A stretch of DNA of 64,000 bases, from the NCBI GenBank assembly GCA_947034885.2, contig OX344750.2, forward strand, positions 8,724,501 through 8,788,500, given 5' to 3'. Below the pieces are notes generated by a model. The model was given only the letters and a program-made list of their open reading frames with translations. It made no database searches and was not told the origin of the DNA. Shown here in pieces: positions 22,601 through 34,100 of this stretch. The stretch is from Thuidium tamariscinum (taxonomy: Eukaryota > Streptophyta > Bryopsida > Hypnales > Thuidiaceae). The first letter of the stretch is position 1; every line of letters starts with the position of its first letter. Position numbers and translations under genes: made by a program.

Positions 22601-24076
22601 CTTTTGAAATTTTGCATGCAAATAACTAATAAAATATGGCATAAATTTGTCTAAGAAAAAATCTTAGTTCTCAAATCACATTCTAAGAGAAGGCAAAATT
22701 TTGAGTTCTGTTAGTACGGTTATGGAAAAAGAAATTATTTTACTTTCAAGCCTTGTTATCTTGTAATTTTTGAAGTCAAAGTTCTTGAATTTTTTTCCAC
22801 ATATTCCAAAAATTTGTCTAAAATTTTTCATTGTTTCAATTGAATTATTTGTAAAGTATACTAAACGAGGGTTTAAACTCATGAGTTTTGTAAAAAGTTG
22901 GTTGAGTTAAAAAAGTTGAAATAAAAGTGGGTATGAAACTTATTTTTCCATCAAAATGGTGCCTAAAAAAGTTTGGTCCCCACTTTTGAAGTCATTTCAC
23001 AAAAGACCTTGCAAAAAAGTTTGATGCTTCAAGTATAGTTGCCTTCTCAACTTCAAAAAAAGTCATGCCCAAAGTGTGGGGGGGGGGGGGGACTTTACAA
23101 ATAACTCAAATATCAAATAAAAAATCTCCTTATCATACAAGAAATCATCAAAAAATTACTAGTATAAATGACATCTTTACATTATATTCTTATCAATGGA
23201 TAAAATCCTCATTTTTATATAGAGAAAAAAATATTCAACCTATGGGCGTTGAAAATTGATGATCCTATTGCAAAAGGCCCTCCAAAGTCCTTTCTTGGAA
23301 ACTTTTGAATTCAAATTTTATAATTTTTCAATCCTTGTGTAGCAATTGGGTGAAATTTATTCCACATATTACCTTATTTTTCTATTATTATACTTTTATT
23401 TGGTTGAAACTCAAAAAATAATTTATAATTCTTGGAAATTGGTATTTTAGGACTTTCCCTGTTCTAAAATATCCTTTGTCTCATAGGAATTAAAAATTTC
23501 ACCTCAAATTGATTACAAATTTCAATATCAAGGATTTTTCACAAGAACTTGCAAAATCTAATCACTTCCTACCTTGTGCCCTAAGTTTAATATGTAGGTC
23601 TGTAATGGTCTTTGAATTTTGTATAATTAGAAATGGAAGGCAACCCATTCTTGATCACAATTCCATTCTCGCAATGTAGGGTGACCTCTTTCTAAAGAGT
23701 GAAGATGAGTAGTGATTATTTATGGCACACTATCATTGGCTGCAAGTCTCTTGATATTGCAACCAACCCTTGTTTGATTTTCAATCATCCCCTACTTAGA
23801 AATAGGAAGGCCTATATAACTAGAGTGGGATAAACTCAATCCTCATCTTAAAAACTAATGATAATTTTGTTTTGAGAAATCAAATTTTGAAAAAAATATG
23901 GAATCCTTTTCAAATCTATTTCTATACATGGGGAAATTTTTCCCTTCAACATATCATATGCTTAATTGCTTAAATGGTTGGTAATTGGTTGCCTCTCTTA
24001 ATTGTCATTGTACAAATACCAAAGTGTCATCATACAAATATCCAAAGAGGCATGTGGGTTCCAATACAGTGGTTTT
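19631..24076. other. AT-rich non-coding stretch
   Basis: No gene is seen in 4.4 kb. The segment 20390-20655 is a reverse copy of the TTAA-family core ('TGTAATCCACATGGTAGAAA', 'GAGATCCTATGGTTACATG'). A run of 13 G at about 23080 and scattered short open frames have no coding character. Confidence 0.5.
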
Positions 24077-24331
24077 GTCTAAAGTAGTGCGAGGAGCCGT
24101 TTGTGGAGCTCCAAGCAAGGGTGAAAGTAAAAAGAAAGCCCCCTAATTTGTGCTATGTTAATGTGGATGTAAACTTCTCTCTAGACTAATTTGGGGTCTC
24201 TGATTGCAAATATGAACTCAAAATTTGCAAATTTTAATTTGCACAGCAAATAAAACATTCCAGCATTTTCTCCAGGATAAAAACGGGGGGCAAAATGGCC
24301 TCCACAAACGGCTTGTTGCACTACTATAGAC
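24077..24331. mobile_element. MITE-like element with about 32-bp inverted ends
   Basis: The left end reads GTCTAAAGTAGTGCGAGG and continues to AGCCGTTTGTGGAG. The inverse of the right end reads GTCTATAGTAGTGCAACA and then the same block, so about 28 of 32 bases match. The 255-bp element has no coding capacity. The superfamily is not clear. Confidence 0.7.
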
Positions 24332-24657
24332 ACGACCCAATACACTGAGGTACTTACAATTGCTATTCAAGGCATGCATGTCACGAAGTACCACACACTA
24401 CATTGTAGTTCTCAAAGTTAGTAGTGCTTCAAACATGCTTGCTGAAAAGTAAAGCTCCAATAGTCCAATCACATGCCCAAGCCACAAGCTCGACTCAAAG
24501 AAAGGTTGATATTCAAAAAGAACTGCACAAACAACATTGTGTGCTCAAAAGCTCATCTGACCAACTTCTCAAAGGGCTCAACAATAGTACAGAATTCAGT
24601 GGGCTACCAACGCTGACAACATTCAAACACCTGAAGTAGGGTGGGTACCCCCCAAAA

Positions 24658-24989
24658 GCAGGGTTTTTATTTTTATTTTTGGGCAAATGGTAATGTGGCC
24701 TTCCTTTCAAGAAGGTATTAAGGTGATTGGCTCCTTAATTTAGGGGACTTGAATTGAAGGAGGCCAATTTTAAGTATATAATTATGAATATGGAATTTTT
24801 GTATGGAATTTTGGCTTTGCATGATAAATGAAATGAGGTTTTAGAAGCATGTTGGCAATGGTACAGAGGGCTATTATTTCTATCTGGCATTTTTTGTCAC
24901 ATTTACCCTTGTTTTTTTCTATAGGCTTGAAGTTGCCCAATTTGCTTTTGAGGAAATTGGGCATTTAAATGCCTAAAAAAAAACCCTGC
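24658..24989. mobile_element. MITE-like element, GCAGGGTTTTT ends, copy 1
   Basis: The ends are GCAGGGTTTTT and AAAAACCCTGC over 332 bp. The right half (24815-24989) recurs 2.2 kb downstream at 26990-27168. A short CCCAAA motif flanks both sides and may be the target duplication. Confidence 0.6.
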
Positions 24990-26459
24990 CCCAAACCACC
25001 ACTTTTTTTTGCTATTGTGCCTAGTTAGAATTGTCAAATTTTCATCAATTTTCTTTTCTGGAAAGTGAAAAGGGATGGGAGAATTGACCCTCTTAATGCC
25101 CCTTTGTTTACCCTTCAGATTTAATATTGGATTTATTTATTTGCCACATATAATCAAATTTGCAAATTTGCAAATTCATATTTGCAATCAAAGGATCTAA
25201 ATTAGTTAGGAGAGAGAGAGGTGAAGAAATACAAAATTTATGTGACACAAAATAGGGTCTATTTTTACATTTATCTTTTGAAGAGGCAATAGGGGGGGGG
25301 GCAATCTTCCTTGGCCAATAAAAAGACACTATAACCCACTTGAAGAACACAACATTTAGATAGTGTATGCAAAAGTTATTATGGAATAAAGTATGGATTT
25401 AAACCAATTTCTTGCACACAACTAGGTACATAATTGATGAAGTTGTACATATAGGTAGATATCCTTCACTTATTGAAGGTACTTATAACATAAACATCTA
25501 CAATATAGATATCTATAATAGAGTGAAGATGGAGGTTTATTTATTTTTCTATTTATTTATTTTGAAACAAGGATATCTGTGAAGAAGAGGGGCCTTTTTC
25601 ACACTAAGTAAACTACTTGTCATATCTAGGTTTCAATCCTACTTCCATATCATTTGGTTTGGATACCCCTCCACTAGGTGTTTTTTTTGGCTTTTTAGTG
25701 CCAAATTGGGCTAGAAAAAATAGTTTGGCTAAAAAATCCCTACAAAAAATGCCAAAAACTTGAATGAAATCGCCATACAACTTTGAAATAAAAAAAATAG
25801 TAGATGAAACCCTCTAATTGCAGATGAAAATCATACTATGCATCCAATAAGTGGATGAATATTACAATTTGGAGCACTACTATAACATTTTATTTCGCCA
25901 CTATGGCACTTCTCCAAATATGAAAAAAAACCCACCCTGCCCATCATCATCATATGGTACTTTAGGGTCATCTCATGGTGGTTTAGGGTAGTGGCACATT
26001 TGAGGGGGCCTACCTTAAGATACATGAATATCCCCTCAGATTCATCCCCCATTCTTCCACACCCATCTCAATGGAAAAAGTCAAAAGTGGGTGCGGTTCA
26101 CTCAACCCTGTTTGCATCAGGAACCAGCCATTTGTCTCTCCCAAGCTGGCCAATAAATTACATGCAGTCACAGTCGCAGATTTACACCTTGCATTCCTAT
26201 CATCCCATTTGCTTTCCCTGCCTCGGTGCCTTTTTTTTATTATTGTTGCAAACTGAAGGAATCATCATCATTGTTCCACCAAACTCATTCCCAAGTTCCA
26301 CCCACACAGGCGGGGTGGAATTTTCCACCGTTAGTACTTTGAATGACTAATGTTTGGTGTGCAACTCCTCACCTTGCATACAATATATAAGCAACTATGC
26401 TACGAGAGGCTTTGTCCATGTAGCACTAGGGCACTTTTGGGAGGAAGGTACTGGTAGTC
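24990..26459. other. non-coding stretch
   Basis: No gene is seen. An open frame on the plus strand at 25991-26350 encodes a low-complexity peptide (119 residues) without recognisable domain, splice context or codon bias. I regard it as chance. Confidence 0.5.
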
Positions 26460-26695
26460 AGTCAAACTTCCTTGTAGGGTAGCCTTTGGGGATTCAAAGC
26501 CTCCTCCCCTTTGATTTGGAGCCAATCGGAACAAGTTGCTACATTACGTTGTTGGCTCTATCCCTACAAAATTGGTTAGCTGGTCAAACTTTTTTAGGGT
26601 AGCTTTCGGTAGTTCAAAGCCTCCTTCCCTTTGATCTGGAGCTAATAAATAAGTAAATAAATTACCTTAGATTCTATCCTTGCAAAACTTGCTTG
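26460..26695. repeat. tandem duplication, about 118-bp unit
   Basis: The two units, 26460-26578 and 26582-26695, share 'GTCAAACTT', 'TAGGGTAGC', 'TTCAAAGCCTCCT.CCCTTT' and 'CTATCCCTACAAAA' / 'CTATCCTTGCAAAA'. They are about 75-80 percent alike by eye. Confidence 0.65.
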
Positions 26696-26989
26696 CTTCA
26701 TTCAATTGGTTCCTTTTTTCAAGTAAGTTCTATAGGAACTTCATCACATTCAATGTAAAATGTATTGTCAGTCAACTATTTTGCTAGTCTACTTTTTGGA
26801 GAATGGTAATACACTACTTGAACTTCCTCACTATAGCTTTTCTTTTGTTGAGGTAAAGTCTGCATCAATGTTCCCAAAGTTGGTTAAATTTTGACCAAAG
26901 AATTCTTAGTGCATTGTAAAAAAGGATTTTTAATGAAGCCATTTTCGCCAAAATTGCAACAAACTTTATTGTAATTTTTATACGCAATT

Positions 26990-27168
26990 TCGGCTTTGCA
27001 TGATATATGACATGAGGTTTTAGAAGCATGTTGGCAACGATAAAAAGAGCTATTATTTCTATCTGGCATTTTTTTCACATTTACCCTCATTTTTTTTTAT
27101 AGGCTTGAAGTTGCCCCTTTTTGTTTTGAGGAGATTGGGCATTTAATTGCCTAAGAAAAAAACCCTGC
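26990..27168. mobile_element. partial copy 2 of the GCAGGGTTTTT element
   Basis: About 90 percent identical by eye to 24815-24989, including 'GAGGTTTTAGAAGCATGTTG' and the AACCCTGC terminus. The left part is missing or unrecognisable. Confidence 0.7.
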
Positions 27169-27499
27169 TTGAAGGTTAGCATATTGCACAAAATTCCATA
27201 AACTAGTTCTGGGATCACTGGTCTGCACCCCTATTGGTCTGGTGCAGACAACAAGGTCTTCATAAGTTTGGTTTTTCTACTAATTAAGTACAGTACATTT
27301 CGCAGGGTGTTTAGCAGCTTGAGCGTAGTTATGGAAAATCGTACATGGGACCATTTGCACACGAGTCTGTCGATTATTGACCAAGACTCTCTCGTGATTC
27401 TTCATGATACTCACCATGCTCCAAATCTCACTCCTCACCAGTCGTCTCCACGATTCATGGCTCTTTGACAATTTCTCAATTAGATTTTGAAGGGAACAA

Positions 27500-28928
27500 C
27501 ACTTCCTGCAATACAAATCTAAGCTTGAACTTAGACTCTTCCCTTTTGTCCTGAAGGTTTCAAAGGGAGAGAGAGAGAGCGCGAGCGAGCTGCATAGGGA
27601 GGAGCGCTCTGCTGGCTGCTCTGACTCCTGTCTGAACTATTGCAAGCTTTTGCATTTGAGAGCTTCTTTCATAGCGTTGTCAACTTATTGAGGGGTTCGA
27701 TTCTGGTCAGAAACTGAAAGGGGCGCCTGTATGTACTTCACTGGTGGTGGGGGAACAGTGTACGCTCCTAGATTCTGAAGTTATCTCGGTGATGGTGCTG
27801 GGGATCCGACTCCCAGAGTGATTGGTCTGAGACTCGGTACGCCAGTGCGAGTTTCGAGAATCGAAATTGGGCACGGTTCTGTGTGTCATTTGATTTGAGA
27901 GTGTGGATGAAGCGAATTACTCCTTCTGATCTTGAGTCAGAAAGATTTATAGGTTTGTTGTGGGGTTTTGGAGTGTGGGGCGGCTGGTTGTTACTTGCAA
28001 GTGAGTGATGAATATGTGGGTGTGGGTGTGGGCGAGTGCGTGGGAAGGGGGTTTTCGAGCTGTGAGTTTGTCGCAGCTAGACAGAGTATGCGAGCTTTTG
28101 TGGTTTTGTTTTGCTTTCTAACGTGGAGACGTACGTGCTGTGGTGGAGGTTTGAGCTGATGGGTTTAGATGTGGGCAGGAAGTTCGAGGGTTTGGGATTC
28201 GGAGCGTGGAGGGGGATTAGAGGATTGGAATTAGGATGTGCACGAAGACAAGAGAAGTGGCAGCCGAATGTTGCAGACGGTGACTACCTCACCAATTCGA
28301 AGAATTCTTAAGGTACTCCTCGGATGCTCATCTCGAGGTGTTTTGGCTATGGGTTTGATTGATCTCTAGGGCGATCAAATTTAGCAGAGTAGATCACATG
28401 GAAATAGGATACAACTACTGGAGCTGAACGACAGTCGTCGCACGTTCGGTTGCCTTAGGATCGTTTTTAGGGATTTGGTTTGTGATTTCAAGGGGGTTGA
28501 ATTTCTAAACACTGCAGATATCAGTGTGTCTGCAGTTGGTTTTAGAGCTTTGAGCTTGTTGCCCTAGAAAGAGCGCTACTTGCAAGCCACTGTATCGAAA
28601 TACTGCCTCATCGTGAGAAGTGTTATGTAGCGCAGACGTACCAGAGTGAAGATTTCGCTCTGTGACTTGGCTATGGAGCTGCCGGCAGTCGACGATGACG
28701 ACTACCCTAGAGGAGACTCATAACCATTCAGCCCAAGAGCCAAACTCCGCAAGCCAGAAAGAGCGCTTCCTATGAAGCACCTCGCACGAGTGGAGAGACT
28801 ACCGTTTCAAAAACTGCACCAAGATGCGAAACCAGCAACGTGGTTGAGTGACAGAAGTGGCGTGAAGAGGGGCAGGGAGATTGTTAGTCCAAAGGCATGA
28901 AAGTGTAAGAAGAAGAGGCAACGAAAGG
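27500..28928 (+). promoter_or_regulatory. probable promoter / 5' leader region of the BLT-like gene
   Basis: From about 27500 the DNA turns GC-richer, as at the upstream regions of the other genes here. It carries a GA/GC microsatellite at 27568-27595 and several short upstream open frames. The transcription start cannot be placed. The middle of the stretch (28137-28430) is a decayed copy of the UNC-50 5' end. Confidence 0.45.
28137..28430 (+). pseudogene. decayed copy of the 5' end of the UNC-50 gene
   Basis: The stretch aligns with 45570-45910, which covers the leader, first exon and start of intron 1 of the intact UNC-50 gene in the same orientation. Shared anchors are 'AGGGTTTGGGAT', 'GTGGAGGGGGA.TAGAGGA', the start 'ATGTTGC.GACGGTG', the exon end 'CGAAGAATTCTTAAGGTA' / 'CGACGAATTGTCAAGGTA', and in the intron 'TTGATTGATCTCT' and 'AGTAGATCACATG'. 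The copied exon keeps 15 of 31 codons because of two internal deletions, though it stays in frame from ATG at about 28270 to its GT donor. No later UNC-50 exon follows. It could act only as a leader exon, upstream reading frame or promoter piece. Confidence 0.78.
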
Positions 28929-30589
28929 ATGACAACTCACAGACAAGGGCTGGAGACGACGACGGCGCATGGGATGCGAATGACGAAGCGAGCCATTGTT
29001 GTAGGAAGCCGACGCGCTGCGCCCACGACGCCCGTGCCCAGCTGGAAGGTGTTCAACAACCAGCTCTACGACGGCATGAACAAGCCGCCAGCGTCAGCGA
29101 GGAAGCTGGCAGCCTCCTTATGGGAGCTCCAAGACCTTCCTCTTCCCGCTTGCTTCTCGGCTTGTCTGAGCGTAAGCAGCTTCCGTCGACAAGATTCTCC
29201 CAAAGCCAATAGCTTCAATTCTGCTTCAAGCCCGCACTCGCAGACCGACAATGGTTCATCCACACCGAAGATGGGACGCAAGGTTTGTTCGCACGCCAGG
29301 TTTAGAACAATCCGGCAGCTGCAATCGTCGTACATTTTTCTGAATTGAACCTAATCCGTTCGTTATCTTGCAAGGAAGAGTGGGTTTGTGATGAGTAAAA
29401 TAAGAGCGCATTCTCATATTGATGTTCTCGACGTTGCAACAGACAGGAAGCTCGCGACATGAGCACGAAGCGTATCTGCGGAAGCTCTTGAGCAAAAGCA
29501 ACATGGAGACTGGCGGCATGGTAACGTCCCTTCGACCACAGAGAATCTTCGGGGTTAATGTTTTTCGATGGGAAGCACTTTTCTGATTATTTCGTTACGA
29601 CTTCACTCGTGAGCTTGCGTTTCTCTTACAAAGGTTATGTTAACTGGTTAAGTGGGTGAAATTGATTTTATGAAAGTTCTGAAGCGTTTTTTTGTTGCGA
29701 ATCCATGTATCAGGTTGATAGACAAAGACACGTCCCCTGTGCCCTCTTCCCAAGTTCAAGAAAAACCGAGCTGGGCGTGACCTCCATGTCCCAGGAGCTT
29801 CTGAAAGTATTCAGCCAAATCCGCCTTCTGGAGGAGCAGCACAACGCAAGCGTGAACTGGACGACCGCTCTTCACTCGGAGCTTATGCTCTCGCAAGCGC
29901 GCGTGCGAGAGCTGGAGCTTCCGCAACGTCACGCCCGCCGCGAGGTCGAGGGCCTCGTGAAGAAATTTTCGGAGGACAAGATGGCGTGGAAGGCAAAGGA
30001 GAATCAGAAGATTAAACTGGCGGTGCAATCAGTGACGGCACAACTGGAGGATGAGCGCGCTGTCAGACACAGACTTGAAACTGCCAATCGCCACTTGACA
30101 AAAGAGCTTATCGAGGCTCAATCTGCCGGTGCCAAAGCAGTGCAAGAGCTTGAGAAGGAGAGGAAAGCTCGGCAGCTGATCGAGGAAGTTTGCCATGAGC
30201 TTGCGCAGGAAACGGGCGAGGACAAAGCTGAAGTGGAAGAGATGAAGCGTGAGGCGCAGAAAGTGAGGGACGAGCTTGAGGAGGAGCGGCGCATGTTGCA
30301 ACTGGCGGAGGTTTGGCGAGAGGAGCGTGTGCAGATGAAGCTTTGTGAAGCGAAAATGGCGCTGGAAGAGAAGACGGCGGCTTTGGATGTCATGAAGGGG
30401 GAGCTTGAAGCTTTCCTCAGGGCACAGCAGGAGGGCACTTCCTCCTCAAACAATCCGTCCCTGCGAGATGCTCAAGTTTTGCAGAATGTCATCAGCGCTA
30501 TCTCGTCCGAGTATGTGCATGGCACTCCAGCAGAAGACACAGCAGGGGAAAGTTTCTACTATCCGGAAGGCATCCCTGATGCTGATTAG
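28929..30589 (+). CDS. BRANCHLESS TRICHOME-like coiled-coil protein
   Basis: Three exons, 28929-29282, 29443-29520 and 29714-30589, all phase 0, give 435 residues. The N-terminal part has the signature 'RAIVVGSRRAAPTTPVPSWK' (about residues 21-40) and 'SARKLAASLWEL' (56-67). A long coiled coil of about residues 165-395 follows, with 'MAWKAKEN', 'CHELAQETGEDKAEVEEMKR' and 'REERVQMKLCEAKMALEEK'. This order marks the plant family that includes Arabidopsis BRANCHLESS TRICHOME and larger relatives often labelled USO1-like. BLT works with microtubule and actin factors in cell shape; for the wider family the role is unproven. The protein is shorter than many relatives, which run to about 600 residues. 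The first ATG that keeps the basic signature was taken as the start; in-frame codons continue upstream to a TTG but no earlier ATG was accepted. The last exon is GC-rich. The gene converges on the FN3 gene. Confidence 0.85.
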
Positions 30590-31197
30590 AGATGACGACA
30601 CTTGCCATTGTAAGCAGCAGGTACAGCAAGGAATTCAAGAAAATCTCTTATCGAGATAAAACTACAAAGCATTCACTTACCTGTACAGGTATTGTACTCA
30701 GAAGACGATGTAATTATGTTGAACTTGAAGCAGATTTAACTCTTGAAGTCGATGGAATTGTGTTGAAGTTGTTGAAGCAGATATAATCTCTTGAGGACGA
30801 TTTGATTAACATGAAGCAAATTTAATGCCTTGAAGACGATGTAATCAATCTGAACTTGAAGCAGATTGATTTAATCCCTTGAAGATGATATAATTATGTT
30901 GAACATGAAGCAGATTTGATCCCTTGTAATCGGGATAGAATCGCACATTCTCCAACTTGAATGGGCTACTAGCTTACCCTGCGTAGTCTAATTCTACAAT
31001 CGTGGTAAAATGTTTCAAAGCAAGAATTAATGAGCACTTCTTGAAGCACGAAGGGAATGTGAAATGCAGCCATTAAAATACTGTGTTTTTATTTGAAAAC
31101 CACGAATGTGATTTGTGGGGATACAGTGCAAAGTTCACGATCCACCATGCATATTTACCAACCAACGCCTAATGACAAGTGTCTGAGTTTTGAAACA
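30590..31197 (+). other. convergent 3' region with tandem repeats
   Basis: The 608 bases between the stop codons of two convergent genes. At 30695-30935 a motif of about 45-60 bases, 'GAAGACGATGTAAT..GTTGAA' followed by 'CTTGAAGCAGATTTAA', recurs about five times with drift. This array probably lies in the 3' untranslated region of the BLT-like gene. No clear polyadenylation signal was assigned. Confidence 0.6.
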
Positions 31198-34100
31198 TCA
31201 ACCCTTTCTGTAAAGCTCCGCAAAGATGTAGGCCAACACGCCCGTACAAATAAGAAATGCCCAGAGAGGCCACAGATACTGGACATACCAACTGGTTTGA
31301 ATGAGCGCTCTTGAGATCCTTCGAGGCCATGCCTGGCGCGCTTTCAGCTTCATGATCTCTTTCACCTCCTTGATGGATTTTATGGTCTCTGGGGGTGCCG
31401 GTTCCTCTTTCTCAACTCCAGCTGGTGCAGGGATTGCTCTCTCTTCCTTCATTGCCATAACTTCAACTGTTGCAGGTGCTGGTCTGGTCTTCTTTCTTGC
31501 AACAACTTCAAGTGTTGCAGGGACTGGTCTTGCTTTGCTTTGCGAGGGGCGAGGCAAGTCATCTTCGACGGTTGCAGGTGAGGGTGGTGCAATTGGTGGA
31601 GCCACTGGCACCTCGACGGCCAACTCGGCAGGCAACTCAACTACTGCTGCTTCACTCATTTCACTTGCTCCGCGAGCATTAATAGCCTGCGAGAACGTTA
31701 TGTTAAAAATTTTAAAAACGCAAGCCATTCTGGCTAGCGGGGAAGCGACAGTGTAGGGTTTAGCAAGCAATCCGAATCCAGGAGTCCTCAGTCCATTTAC
31801 AAACTAATTGAAAGGCGAACCTGCACTGCTGCACGGTAACTCGAGGCAGGCACAAGTTTCGACGCGTTGAATGATCTGACCTCTCCTTCGTACACCCTCT
31901 GTAATGGACCTCCTTGGCCATCATCCAGCAGAAGCTTATAGCTGTTGCACACAACCCCCATCTCGTTGAGTTTTAAATACAGTGCACGAGGTGATCCACC
32001 TACTTCAAAAGATCTAAGCAACTTATCGACATGAATCCTTACTTGCAAAATGTAGATCGTGACCTACATGAACTATGGATCAAAAGTTACGTGTACAAAC
32101 ATCCAATTATCAAACTGCATCAGAGCCTCACTCCAATACTACGAGGACGAAATATGAACTACCCATACCCAAACTCGAAAACCCCGAAACATGAACCCGT
32201 TTAAACACTACGCGCTTCAATCTTAGGAAGACGCAGACACAATAATCATTCACATAAACTGCCACAGTACCTTGTAACTGGCATGCCGTTGTCACATGCT
32301 GGAGATGCCCACTTGATCTGCACACTAGTAGGCGTGACTCTACCAAAAGTGGGTGGTAGAGGAGCACTGGGTGCAGCAGGGGGTGTAAAGGCTACCGATG
32401 TAGAGCTCGGAGCCGAAGTGCCCAAAGCGTTGCGGGCTTTCACTCGAAAACTGTACTCGTTTCCAGGTGCAAGATCTGAGACTTGAGACCTGTGAATTGG
32501 TGAACATCACCCCATGTCAGCTTCTCAATTTCACATGTTCACTCAAACGAGGGTTTAGGGTTTAGGTGAGCGAAATCACTCGAATTTGAGTAGAATAAAG
32601 GTGACAAACGCGTACCGAAGTTCGAGTCCATCATAAACTACCACCCAGACTTTGGTGGTCAATTGAACTTGCTTGCTCAATTTCTTCTTTCCAGTTTTTT
32701 TACCACCGTCGAGAGTTTCTGTGCTTCTTGTGTTAATCTCCACTTTCTGCATTTCCAGGGTATATCGAAGCACAGGGGAGCCATTGTCTAGCTCAGGAAT
32801 CTGAAAGCATTACATCGCAATAGAAGATTACTTTCCTTGTGTGTATGGTATGGATCTCGAGTCAGATATTTACGAAATCTGAGAAGACGAGGTGTAGAAG
32901 AGAAGCAGGATGACTGACCTCCCAAGTTAATGTCAATGAAGATGAGTCTGTCTCCACAACTGTAGGTGGGCCAGGTGGGTATGGAGCTGCTGCTGGAGTC
33001 ATGCAGGTCGAAAAGGCACTGAATCCACTTGTCCCAGTAGCATTCTGAGCCTGCATTGAAAACCATCTACTCAGCTGATGAACTCGACTCAACCTTTTGA
33101 AACATGAACATGGTTGTCAAATGCATTGATACATTAAAAACTGCATTTCAATGTCATACAGCTTGCAGTCAGGAGTCCAATTGCAATGAAGACATGAGAA
33201 AAAAGAATGTAGAAGTCAGAGACACCTACATTTTCTTGACGAGTGTTAGTGGACCCCATAAACTCTAAACCCTAAATCTTAACTACACAAAGTACGCACC
33301 ACCAAATGTTGCACAAATTCAGTTGCAATGTATGGGATACCTGCACCCGGAAAGCATAGGTCGAAAACGGACGCAGCTTCTTAACGATGACCTCATTGCT
33401 TGGCCCACTGTAGACATCATATAGAGCTAATCCAGGACTGCCAACAGACCCCTCAAATACCATGCCTTCTTCGAGGCCATCCTCGCTCGTCCCTGACAAG
33501 AGTACATCTTCACATGAGAGTAGTAAACTTTGAAACAAAAACAAGTAGTGTACCTTAATTGATCAAGAAAAATTGATTAAGAAAAATTAGACCACCTAAT
33601 GACTTGGGACGTGCTTCATGATGCCGACTCCCAAGTGCAGACGCTCATAAGAATAATGTAAATTGAGATAGAAGGACTTCCTTGAAGCAAAAATAACCAA
33701 TGCAATTCTATTTGCAACAATAAATAAACCTTAACATATGACAGATTTTCACCTTGTAAATCCAAGTTGGTGGCAGAATCACTCTCAATGTCGGTAGGAA
33801 GGCATTTTTCACCATATCCGAGAAACAGCAACTGGAGTGTGAAGGATTCAATCGATGCACCATTGCACGGTGGAGAAAGCCAACTGCGAAGAGAAGATGA
33901 AATCCTGTCAAACCGTTTCGAAAGTATTTCTTCTGTTCAATTGAAAGAAAAGCAAGAAGTGCATAACACTACCAATCTTTTCAGAGGAAACAGATATGTA
34001 CATGGATTCATAACCCAAACTATTTTAGTTTTTGAAAAATCTGAGTTTGGATCTGTTTCAAACTATTGCAAAGCATTCAAGTAAGTCACCTCAACGATAC

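Noticed and set aside
25991-26350. Open frame of 119 residues on the plus strand
   Set aside because: Low-complexity peptide with no domain, no splice partners and no codon bias; a chance frame in non-coding DNA.
27690-27712. tRNA-like GGTTCGATTCTGG
   Set aside because: It resembles a T-loop, but no acceptor, D or anticodon stems can be formed around it.
31301-31756. Open frame of 151 residues on the plus strand
   Set aside because: It is the antisense of the last exon of the FN3 gene; the Ala/Ser/Thr-rich peptide results from the proline/alanine linker read backwards.
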